From Sipunculus nudus (Eukaryota > Annelida > Sipuncula > Golfingiida > Sipunculidae), in NCBI GenBank assembly GCA_026874595.1, contig CM049317.1, positions 38,288,401-38,352,400 on the forward strand: a stretch of DNA of 64,000 nt, read 5' to 3'. Positions 50,401-63,164 of this stretch are shown one piece after another. Both the position numbers and the translations under genes were made by a program. Under the pieces are notes generated by a model. It was not told where the DNA came from, searched no databases, and saw only the letters and a program-made list of their open reading frames with translations. Numbering within the stretch: position 1 is the first letter of the stretch; each line of letters begins with the position of its first letter.

Positions 50401-51624
50401 CAACAAATCTTCCATCGTTTATATCAAATCTCACATACTGCTCCTGTCAGTCCAAAATATATCGTCCATCGTTCATATCAAATCTAGTATACTGATCCTG
50501 TCAGTCCAACAAATCTTCCATCGTTTACATCAAATCTAACATACTGCTCCTATCAGTCCAAAATATATGGTCCATCGTTCATATCAAGTCTAGGATACTG
50601 CTCCTGTCGGTATAACAGATTTCCTCCATCGTTCATATCAAATCTAGGATACTGATCCTGTCAGTCCAACAAATTTTCCATCGTTTATATCAAATCTCAC
50701 ATACTGCTCCTGTCAGTCCAAAATTTATCGTCCATCGTTCATATCAAGTCTAGGATACTGCTCCTGTCAGTATAACAGATTTGCTCCATCGTTCATATCA
50801 AATCTAGGATACTGATCCTGTCAGTCCAACAAATCTTCCATCGTTTATATCAAACCTAACATACTGCTCCTGTCAGTCCAAAATACATGGTCCATCGTTC
50901 ATATCAAATCTAGGATACTGATCCTGTCAGTCAAACAATTCTTCCATCGTTTATATCAAATCTAACATACTGCTCCTGTCAGTCCAAAATATATGGTCCA
51001 TCGTTCATATCAAGTCTAGGATACTGCTCCTGTCAGTATAACAGATTTCCTCCATCGTTCATATCAAATCTAGGATACTGATCCTGTCAGTCCAACAAAT
51101 CTCCCATCGTTTATATCAAATCTAATATACTGCTCCTGTCAGTCCAAAATATATGGTCCATCGTTCATATCAAGTCTAGGATACTGATCCTGTCAGTCCA
51201 ACAAATCTTCCATCGTTTACATCAAATCTAACAAACTGCTCCTGTCAGTCCAAAATATATGGTCCATCGTTCATATCAAGTCTAGGATACTGATCATGTC
51301 AGTCCAACAAATCTTCCATCGTTTATATCAAATCTAGGATACTGCTCCTGTCAGTCCAAAATATATGGTCCATCGTTCATATCAAGTCTAGGATACTGCT
51401 CCTGTCAGTATAACAGATTTCCTCCATCGTTCATATCAAATCTAGGATACTGATCCTGTCAGTCCAACAAATCTCCCATCGTTTATATCAAATCTAATAT
51501 ACTGCTCCTGTCAGTCCAAAATATATGGTCCATCGTTCATATCAAGTCTAGGATACTGATCCTGTCAGTCCAACAAATCTTCCATCGTTTACATCAAATC
51601 TAACAAACTGCTCCTGTCAGTCCA
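47407..51624. repeat. 4,218-bp tandem duplication, second copy
   Basis: Second copy of the block above. The junction lies near 47,400-47,440, where the monomer order jumps from a CTAACAAACTG context to an ATAAAATCTAGGATAATG context. A further 372-bp (seven-monomer) repeat follows at the right end: GATCATGTC at 51292 and 51664. Confidence 0.88.
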
Positions 51625-53619
51625 AAATATATGGTCCATCGTTCATATCAAGTCTAGGATACTGATCATGTCAGTCCAACAAATCTTCCATCGTTTATAT
51701 CAAATCTAGGATACTGCTCCTGTCAGTCCAAAATATATGGTCCATCGTTCATATAAAGTCTAGGATACTGCTCCTGTCAGTATAACAGATTTCCACTATC
51801 GTTCATCTAGGACACTGTTCCCGCCAGTCAAACAGATATCATCCATCGTTCATATCAAATTTAGGATACTGCTCCTTTTAGTCCAACATATCGTCCATCC
51901 TTCATATCAAATCTAACATACTGCTCCTGTCAGTCCAAAATATATGGTCCATCGTTAATATCAAGTCTAGGATACTGCTCCTGTCAGTCCAAAATATATG
52001 GTCCATCGTTAATATCAAGTCTAGGATACTCCTCCTGTCAGTATAACAGATTTCCTCCATCGTTCATATCAAATCTAGGATATTGATCCTGTCAGTCCAA
52101 CAAATCTTCCATCGTTTATATCAAATCTAGGATACTGCCCCTGTCAGTCCAAAATATATGGTCCATCGTTCATATCAAGTCTAGGATACTGCTCCTGTCA
52201 GTATAACAGATTTCCTCCATCGTTCAGATCAAATCTAGGATACTGATCCTGTCAGTCCAAAATATATGTTCCATCGTTCATATCAAGTCTAGGATACTGC
52301 TCCTGTCAGTCCAAAATATATGGTCCATCGTTCATATCAAATCTAGGATACTGATCCTGTACGTCCAAAATATATGGTCCATCGTTCATATCAAATCTAG
52401 GATACTGATCCTGTCAGTCCAAAATATATGGTCCATCTTTCATATCAAATCTAGGATACTGATCCTGTCAGTCCAAAATATATGGTCCATCGTTCATATC
52501 AAATCTAGGATACTGATCCTGTCAGTCCAACAAATCTTCCCTCGTTTATATCAAATCTAACATACTGCTCCTGTCAGTCCAAAATATATGGTCCATCGTT
52601 AATATCAAGTCTAGGATACTGCTCCTGTCAGTCCAACAAATCTTCCATCGTTTATATCAATTCTAACATACTGCTCCTGTCAGTCCAAAATATATGGTCC
52701 ATCGTTAATATCAAGTCTAGGATACTGCTCTTGTCAGTCCAAAATATATGTTCCATCGTTTATATCAAGTCTAGGATACTGCTCCTGTCAGTCTAACAGA
52801 TTTCCTGCATCGTTCATATCAAGTCTAGGATACTGCTCCTGTCAGTCCAAAATATATGGTCCATCGTTAATATCAAGTCTAGGATACTGATCCTGTCAGT
52901 CCAACAAATCTTCCATTGTTTATATCAAATCTAACATACTGCTCCTGTCAGTCCAAAATATATGGTCGATCGTTCATATCAAGTCTAGGATACTGCTCCT
53001 GTCAGTCCAAAATATATGGTCCATCGTTCATATCAAATCTAGGGTAATGATCCTGTCAGTCCATTAAATCTTCCATCGTTTATACCAAATCTAACATACT
53101 GCTCCTGTCAGTCCAAAGTATATGTTCCATCGTTCATATCAAATCTAACGTACTGCTCCTGTCAGTCCAAAATATATGGTCCATCGTTAATATCAAGTCT
53201 AGGATACTGCTCCTGTCAGTCCAAAATATATAGTCCATCGTTCATATCAAGTCTAGGATACTGCTCCTGTCAGTATAACAGATTTCCTCCATCGTTCAAA
53301 TCAAATCTAGGATACTGATCCTGTCAGTCCAACAAATCTTCCATCGTTTATATCAAATCTAACATACTGCTCCTGTCAGTCCAAAATATATGGTCCATCA
53401 TTCATATCAAATCTAGGATACTGATCCTGTCAGTCCAACAAATCTTCCATCGTTTATATCAAATCTAACATACTGCTCCTGTCAGTCAAAGATATATGGT
53501 CCATCGTTCATATCAAATATAGGATACTGCTCCTGTCAGTCTAACAGATTTCCTCCATCGTTCATATCAAATCTAGGACACTGTTCCCGCCAGGCAAACA
53601 GATATCGTCCATCCTTCAT

Positions 53620-56600
53620 ATCAAATCTAGGATACTGCTCCTGTCAGTCCAACAAATCTTCCATCGTTTATATCAAATCTAACATACTGCTCCTGTCAGT
53701 CCAAAATATATGGTCCATCATTAATATCAAGTCTAGGATACTGCTCCTGTCAGTCCAAAATATATGGTCCATCGTTCATATAAAATCTAGGATAATGATC
53801 CTGTCAGTCCAACAAATCTTCCATCGTTTATATCAAATCTAACATACTGATCCTGTCAATTCAAAATATCTGGTCCATCGTTAATATCAAGTCTAGAAAA
53901 CTGCTCCTGTCAGTCCAAAATATATGGTCCATCGTTAATATCAAGTCTAGGATACTGCTCCTGTCAGTCTAACAAATCTTCCATCGTTTATACCAAATCT
54001 AACATACTGCTCCTGTCAGTCCAAAATATATGGTCCATCGTTCATATCAAGTCTAGGATACTGCTCCTGTCAGTCCAAAATATATGGTCCATCGTTAATA
54101 TCAAGTCTAGGATACTGCTCCTGTCAGTCTAACAGATTTCCTCCATCGTTCATATCAAGTCTAGGATACTGCTTTTGTCAGTCCAAAATATATAATCCAT
54201 CGTTAATATCAAGTCTAGGATACTGATCCTGTCAGTCCAACAAATCTTCCATCGTTTATATCAAATCTAGGATACTGCCCCTGTCAGTCCAAAATATATG
54301 GTCCATCGTTCATATCAAGTCTAGGATACTGCTCCTGTCAGTATAACAGATTTCCTCCATCGTTCAGATCAAATCTAGGAAACTGATCCTGTCAGTCCAA
54401 AATATATGTTCCATCGTTCATATCAAGTCTAGGATACTGCTCCTGTCAGTCCAAAAAGTATGGACCATCGTTAATATCAAGTTTAGGATACTGCTCCTGT
54501 CAGTCTAACAGATTTCCTCCATCGTTCATATCAAGTCTAGGATACTGCTCCTGTCAGTCAAAAATATATGGTCCATCGTTCATATCAAATCTAGGATACT
54601 GCTCCTGTCAGTCCAAAATATATGGTCCATCCGTCATATCAAAACTAGGATACTCATCCTGTCAGTCCAACAAATCTTCCATCGTTTATATCAAATCTAA
54701 CATACTGCTCCTGTCAGTCCAAAATATATGGTCCATCGTTAATATCAAGTCTAGGATACTGCTCCTGTCAGTCCAAAATATATGGTCCATCGTTAATATC
54801 AAGTCTAGGATACTGCTCCTGTCAGTATAACAGATTTCCTCCATCGTTCATATCAAATCTAGGATACTGATCCTGTCAGTCCAACAAATCTTCCATCGAT
54901 TATATCAAATCTAACATACTGCTCCTGTCAGTCCAAAATATATGGTCCATCGTTCATATCAAATCTAGGATACTCCTCCTGTCAGTATAACAGATTTCCT
55001 CCATCGTTCATATCAAATCTAGGATACTGATCCTGTCAGTCCAACAAATCTTCCATCGTTTATATCAAATCTAGGATACTACCCCTGTCAGTCCAAAATA
55101 TATGGTCCATCGTTCATATCAAGTCTAGGATACTGCTCCTGTCAGTATAACAGATTTCCTCCATCGTTCAGATCAAATCTAGGATACTGCTCCTGTCAGT
55201 CCAACAAATCTTCCATCGTTTATATCAAATCTAACATACTGCTCCTGTCAGTCCAAAATATATGGTCCATCATTAATATCAAGTCTAGGATACTGCTCCT
55301 GTCAGTCCAAAATATATGGTCCATCGTTCATATAAAATCTAGGATAATGATCCTGTCAGTCCAACAAATCTTCCATCGTTTATATCAAATCTAACATACT
55401 GATCCTGTCAATTCAAAATATCTGGTCCATCGTTAATATCAAGTCTAGAAAACTGCTCCTGTCAGTCCAAAATATATGGTCCATCGTTAATATCAAGTCT
55501 AGGATACTGCTCCTGTCAGTCTAACAAATCTTCCATCGTTTATACCAAATCTAACATACTGCTCCTGTCAGTCCAAAATTTATGGTCCATCGTTCATATC
55601 AAGTCTAGGATACTGCTCCTGTCAGTCCAAAATATATGGTCCATCGTTAATATCAAGTCTAGGATACTGCTCCTGTCAGTCTAACAGATTTCCTCCATCG
55701 TTCATATCAAGTCTAGGATACTGCTTTTGTCAGTCCAAAATATATGGTCCATCGTTAATATCAAGTCTAGGATACTGATCCTGTCAGTCCAACAAATCTT
55801 CCATCGTTTATATCAAATCTAGGATACTGCCCCTGTCAGTCCAAAATATATGGTCCATCGTTCATATCAAGTCTAGGATACTGCTCCTGTCAGTATAACA
55901 GATTTCCTCCATCGTTCAGATCAAATCTAGGAAACTGATCCTGTCAGTCCAAAATATATGTTCCATCGTTCATATCAAGTCTAGGATACTGCTCCTGTCA
56001 GTCCAAAAAGTATGGACCATCGTTAATATCAAGTTTAGGATACTGCTCCTGTCAGTCTAACAGATTTCCTCCATCGTTCATATCAAGTCTAGGATACTGC
56101 TCCTGTCAGTCAAAAATATATGGTCCATCGTTCATATCAAATCTAGGATACTGCTCCTGTCAGTCCAAAATATATGGTCCATCCGTCATATCAAAACTAG
56201 GATACTCATCCTGTCAGTCCAACAAATCTTCCATCGTTTATATCAAATCTAACATACTGCTCCTGTCAGTCCAAAATATATGGTCCATCGTTAATATCAA
56301 GTCTAGGATACTGCTCCTGTCAGTCCAAAATATATGGTCCATCGTTAATATCAAGTCTAGGATACTGCTCCTGTCAGTATAACAGATTTCCTCCATCGTT
56401 CATATCAAATCTAGGATACTGATCCTGTCAGTCCAACAAATCTTCCATCGATTATATCAAATCTAACATACTGCTCCTGTCAGTCCAAAATATATGGTCC
56501 ATCGTTCATATCAAATCTAGGATACTCCTCCTGTCAGTATAACAGATTTCCTCCATCGTTCATATCAAATCTAGGATACTGATCCTGTCAGTCCAACAAA

Positions 56601-56723
56601 TCTTCCATCGTTTATATCTAATCTAGGATACTACCCCTGTCAGTCCAAAATATATGGTCCATCGTTCATATCAAGTCTAGGATACTGCTCCTGTCAGTAT
56701 AACAGATTTCCTCCATCGTTCAG
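53620..56723. repeat. 1,552-bp tandem duplication within the distal satellite
   Basis: Two copies (about 53,620-55,171 and 55,172-56,723). Paired landmarks are 1,552 bp apart: CCATCATTAATATC at 53715 and 55267; CCAAAAAGTATGGACC at 54451 and 56003; CCGTCATATCAAAAC at 54631 and 56183. The length corresponds to 29 monomers. Confidence 0.88.
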
Positions 56724-59700
56724 ATCAAATCTAGGATACTGATCCTGTCAGTCCAAAATATATGTTCCATCGTTCATATCAAGTCTAGGATACTGCTCCT
56801 GTCAGGCCAAAATATATGGTCCATCGTTCATATCAAATCTAGGATACTGCTCATGTCAGTATAACAGATTTCCTCCATCGTTCATATCAAATCTAGGATA
56901 CTGATCCTGTACGTCCAAAATATATGGTCCATCGTTCATATCAAATCTAGGATACTGATCCTGTCAGTCCAAAATATATGGTCCATCGTTCATATCAAAT
57001 CTAGGATACTGATCCTGTCAGTCCAAAATATATGGTCCATTGTTCATATCAAATCTAGGAAACTGATCCTGTCAGTCCAACAAATCTTCCCTCGTTTATA
57101 TCAAATCTAACATACTGCTCGTGTCAGTCCAAAATATATGGTCCATAGTTAATATCAAGTCTAGGATACTGCTCCTGTCAGTCCAAAATATATGGTCCAT
57201 CGTTAATATCAAGTCTAGGATACTGCTCCTGTCAGTATAACAGATTTCCTCCATCGTTCATATCAAATCTAGGATACTGATCCTGTCAGTCCAAAATATA
57301 TGGTCCATCGTTCATATCAAGTCTAGGATACTGCTAGTGTCAGTCCAAAATATATGGTCCATCGTTAATATCAAGTCTAGGATACTGCTCCTGTCAGTCT
57401 AACAAATCTTCCATCGTTTATATCAAATCTAACACACTGCTCCTGTCAGTCCAAAATATATGGTCCATCCGTCATATCAAATCTAGGATACTGCTCCTGT
57501 CAGTCCAACAAATCTTTCATCGTTTATATCAATTCTAACATACTGCTCCTGTCAGTCCAAAATATATGTTCCATCGTTAATATCAAATCTAGAATACTGC
57601 TCCTGTCAGTCCAAAATATATGGTCCATCGTTAATATCAAGTCTAGGATACTGCTCCTGTCAGTCCAAAATATATTGTCCATCGTTAATATCAAGTCTAG
57701 GATACTGATCCTGTCAGTCCAACAAATCTTCCATCGTTTATATCAAATCTAACATACTGCTCCTGTCAGTCCAAAATATATGGTCCATCGTTCATATAAA
57801 ATCTAGGATACTGCTCCTGTCAGTCTAACAGATTTCCTCCATCGTTCATATTAAATCTATAATACTGTTCCTGTACGTCCAAAATATATGGTCCATCGAT
57901 TATATCAAATCTAGGATACTGATCCTGTCAGTCTAAAATATATGGTCCATCGTTCACATCAAATCTAGGATACTGATCCTGTCAGTCCAAAATATATAGT
58001 CCATCGTTCATATCAAATCTAGGATACTGATCCTGTCAGTCCAACAAATCTTCCATCGTTTATATCAAATCTAACATACTGCTCCTGTCAGTCCGAAATA
58101 TATGGTCCATCGTTAATATCAAGTCTAGGATACTGCTCCTGTCAGTCCAAAATATATGGTCCATCGTTCATATCAAGTCTAGGATACTGCTCCTGTCAGT
58201 ATAACAGATTTCCTCCATCGTTCAGATCAAATCTAGGATACTGATCCTGTCAGTCCAAAATATATGTTCCATCGTTCATATCAAGTCTAGGATACTGCTC
58301 CTGCCAGTCCAAAATATATGGTCCATCGTTCATATCAAATCTAGGATACTGCTCCTGTCAGTATAACAGATTTCCTCCATCGTTCATATCAAATCTAGGA
58401 TACTGATCCTGTACGTCCAAAATATATGGTCCATCGTTCATGTCAAATCTAGGATACTAATCCTGTCAGTCCAAAATATATGGTCCATCTTTCATATCAA
58501 ATCTAGGATACTGATCCGGTCAGTCCAAAATATATGGTCCATCGTTCATATCAAATCTAGGATACTGATCCTGTCAGTCCAACAAATCTTCCCTCGTTTA
58601 TATCAAATCTAACAAACTGCTCCTGTCAGTCCAAAATATATGGTCCATCGTTAATATCAAGTCTAGGATACTGCTCCTGTCAGTCCAACAAATCTTCCAT
58701 CGTTTACATCAATTCAAACATACTGCTCCTGTCAGTCCAAAATATATGGTCCATCGTTAATATCAAGTCTAGGATACTGCTCCTGTCAGTCCAAAATATA
58801 TGTTCCATCGTTTATACCAAGTCTAGGATACTGCTCCTGTCAGTATAACAGATTTCCTCCATCGTTCATATCAAATCTAGGATACTGATCCTGTCAGTCC
58901 AAAATATATGGTCCATCGTTCATATCAAGTCTAGGATACTGCTAGTATCAGTCCAAAATATATGGTCCATCGTTAATATCAAGTCTAGGATACTGCTCCT
59001 GTCAGTCTAACAAATCTTCCATCGTTTATATCAAATCTAACACACTGCTCCTGTCAGTCCAAAATATATGGTCCATCCGTCATATCAAAACTAGGATACT
59101 GCTCCTGTCAGTCCAACAAATCTTCCATCGTTTATATCAAATCTAACATACTGCTCCTGTCAGTCCAAAATATATGGTCCATCGTTAATATCAAGTCTAG
59201 GATACTGCTCCTGTCAGTCCAAAATATATGGTCCATCGTTAATATCAAGTCTAGGATACTGCTCCTGTCAGTATAACAGATTTCCTCCATCGTTCATATC
59301 AAATCTAGGATACTGATCCTGTCAGTCCAACAAATCTTCCATCGTTTATATCAAATCTAACATATTGCTCCTGTCAGTCCAAAATATATAGTCCATCGTT
59401 CATATCAAATCTAGGATACTGCTCCTGTCAGTCTAACAGATTTCCTCCATCGTTCCTATCAAATCTAGGATACTGTTCCTGTACGTCCAAAATATATGGT
59501 CCAACGTTCATATCAAATCTAGGATATTGATCCTGTCAGTCTAAAATATATGGTCCATCGTTCACATCAAATCTAGGATACTGATCCTGTCAGTCCAAAA
59601 TATATGGTCCATCGTTCATATCTAATCTAGGATACTGATCCTGTCAGTCCAACAAATCTTCCATCGTTTATATCAAATCTAACATACTGCTCCTGTCAGT

Positions 59701-60270
59701 CCAAAATATATGGTCCATCGTTCATATCAAATCTAGGATACTGCTCCTGTCAGTGTAACAGATTTCCTCCATCGTTAATATCAAGTCTAGGATACTGATC
59801 CTGTCAGTCCAACAAATCTTCCATCGTTAATATCAAATCTAACATACTGCTCCTGTCAGTCCAAAATATATGGTCCATCGTTCATATCAAGTCTAGGATA
59901 CTGCTCCTGTCAGTATAACAGATTTCCTCCATCGTTCATATCAAATCTAGGATACTGATCCTGTCAGTCCAACAAATCTTCCATCGTTTATATCAAATCT
60001 AACATACTGCTGCCGTCAGTCCAAAATATATGGTCCGTTCGTCATATCAAATTTAGAATACTGCACCTGTCAGTCCAACAAATTTTCCATCGATTATATC
60101 AAATCTAACATACTGCTCCTGTCAGTCCAAAATATATGGTCCATCGTTCATATCAAATCTAGGATACTCCTCCTGTCAGTATAACAGATTTCCTCCATCG
60201 TTCATATCAAATCTAGGATACTGATCCTGTCAGTCCAACAAATCTTCCATCGTTTATATCAAATCTAGGA

Positions 60271-63164
60271 TACTGCCCCTGTCAGTCCAAAATATATGGT
60301 CCATCGTTCATATCAAGTCTAGGATACTGCTCCTGTCAGTATAACAGATTTCCTCCATCGTTCAGATCAAATCTAGGATACTGATCCTGTCAGTCCAAAA
60401 TATATGTTCCATCGTTCATATCAAGTCTAGGATACTGCTCCTGTCAGTCCAAAATATATGGTCCATCGTTCATATCAAATCTAGGATACTGCTCATGTCA
60501 GTATAACAGATTTCCTCCATCGTTCATATCAAATCTAGGATACTGATCCTGTACGTCCAAAATATATGGTCCATCGTTCATATCAAATCTAGGATACTGA
60601 TCCTGTCAGTCCAACAAATCTTCCCTCGTTTATATCAAATCTAACATACTGCTTCTGTTAGTCCAAAATATATGGTCCATCGTAAATATCAAGTCTAGGA
60701 TACTGCTCCTGTCAGTCCAAAATATATGGTCCATCGTTAATATCAAGTCTAGGATACTGCTCCTGTCAGTATAACAGATTTCCTCCATCGTTCATATCAA
60801 ATCTGGGATACTGATCCTGTCTGTCCAAAATATATGGTCCATCGTTCATATCAAGTCTAGGATACTGCTAGTGTCAGTCCAAAATATATGGTCCATCGTT
60901 AATATTAAGTCTAGGATACTGCTCCTGTCAGTCTAACAAATCTTCCATCGTTTATATCAAATCTAACACACTGCTCCTGTCAGTCCAAAATATATGGTCC
61001 ATCCGTCATATCAAATCTAGGATACTGCTCCTGTCAGTCCAACAAATCTTTCATCGTTTATATCAAACCTAACATACTGCTCCTGTCAGTCCAAAATATA
61101 TGTTCCATCGTTAATATCAAATCTAGAATACTGCTCCTGTCAGTCCAAAATATATGGTCCATCGTTAATATCAAGTCTAGGATACTGCTCCTGTCAGTCC
61201 AAAATATATTGTCCATCGTTAATATCAAGTCTAGGATACTGATCCTGTCAGTCCAACAAATCTTCCATCGTTTATATCAAATCTAACATACTGCTCCTGT
61301 CAGTCCAAATTATATGGTCCATCCTTCATATAAAATCTAGGATACTGCTCCTGTCAGTCTAACAGATTTCCTCCATCGTTCATATTAAATCTAGGATACT
61401 GTTCCTGTACGTCCAAAATATATGGTCCATCGTTCATATCAAATCTAGGATACTGATCCTGTCAGTCTAAAATATATGGTCCATCGTTCACATCAAATCT
61501 AGGATACTGATCCTGTCAGTCCAAAATATATGGTCCATCGTTCCTATCAAATCTAGGATACTGATCCTGTCAGTCCAACAAATCTTCCATCGTTTATATC
61601 AAATCTAACATACTGCTCCTGTCAGTCCAAAATAAATGGTCCATCTTTCTATCAAGTCTAGGATACTGCTCCTGTCAGTATAACAGATTTCCTCCATCGA
61701 TCATATCAAATCTAGGATACTGCCCCTGTCAGTCCAAAATATATGGTCCATCGTTCATATCAAGTCTAGGATACTGCTCCTGTCAGTATAACAGATTTCC
61801 TCCATCGTTCAGATCAAATCTAGGATACTGATCCTGTCAGTCCAAAATATATGTTCCATCGTTCATATCAAGTCTAGGATACTGCTCCTGTCAGTCCAAA
61901 ATATATGGTCCATCGTTCATATCAAATCTAGGATACTGCTCATGTCAGTATAACAGATTTCCTCCATCGTTCATATCAAATCTAGGATACTGATCCTGTA
62001 CGTCCAAAATATATGGTCCATCGTTCATATCAAATCTAGGATACTGATCCTGTCAGTCCAACAAATCTTCCCTCGTTTATATCAAATCTAACATACTGCT
62101 TCTGTTAGTCCAAAATATATGGTCCATCGTAAATATCAAGTCTAGGATACTGCTCCTGTCAGTCCAAAATATATGGTCCATCGTTAATATCAAGTCTAGG
62201 ATACTGCTCCTGTCAGTATAACAGATTTCCTCCATCGTTCATATCAAATCTGGGATACTGATCCTGTCTGTCCAAAATATATGGTCCATCGTTCATATCA
62301 AGTCTAGGATACTGCTAGTGTCAGTCCAAAATATATGGTCCATCGTTAATATTAAGTCTAGGATACTGCTCCTGTCTGTCTAACAAATCTTCCATCGTTT
62401 ATATCAAATCTAACACACTGCTCCTGTCAGTCCAAAATATATGGTCCATCCGTCATATCAAATCTAGGATACTGCTCCTGTCAGTCCAACAAATCTTTCA
62501 TCGTTTATATCAAACCTAACATACTGCTCCTGTCAGTCCAAAATATATGTTCCATCGTTAATATCAAATCTAGAATACTGCTCCTGTCAGTCCAAAATAT
62601 ATGGTCCATCGTTAATATCAAGTCTAGGATACTGCTCCTGTCAGTCCAAAATATATTGTCCATCGTTAATATCAAGTCTAGGATACTGATCCTGTCAGTC
62701 CAACAAATCTTCCATCGTTTATATCAAATCTAACATACTGCTCCTGTCAGTCCAAATTATATGGTCCATCCTTCATATAAAATCTAGGATACTGCTCCTG
62801 TCAGTCTAACAGATTTCCTCCATCGTTCATATTAAATCTAGGATACTGTTCCTGTACGTCCAAAATATATGGTCCATCGTTCATATCAAATCTAGGATAC
62901 TGATCCTGTCAGTCTAAAATATATGGTCCATCGTTCACATCAAATCTAGGATACTGATCCTGTCAGTCCAAAATATATGGTCCATCGTTCCTATCAAATC
63001 TAGGATACTGATCCTGTCAGTCCAACAAATCTTCCATCGTTTATATCAAATCTAACATACTGCTCCTGTCAGTCCAAAATAAATGGTCCATCTTTCTATC
63101 AAGTCTAGGATACTGCTCCTGTCAGTATAACAGATTTCCTCCATCGATCATATCAAATCTAGGA
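60271..63164. repeat. 1,447-bp tandem duplication within the distal satellite
   Basis: Two copies (60,271-61,717 and 61,718-63,164). Paired landmarks are 1,447 bp apart: TACTGCCCCT at 60271 and 61718; CTGTCTGTCC near 60820 and 62267; CCATCTTTCTATCAAG at 61641 and 63088. Only a few differences separate them. Confidence 0.88.
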
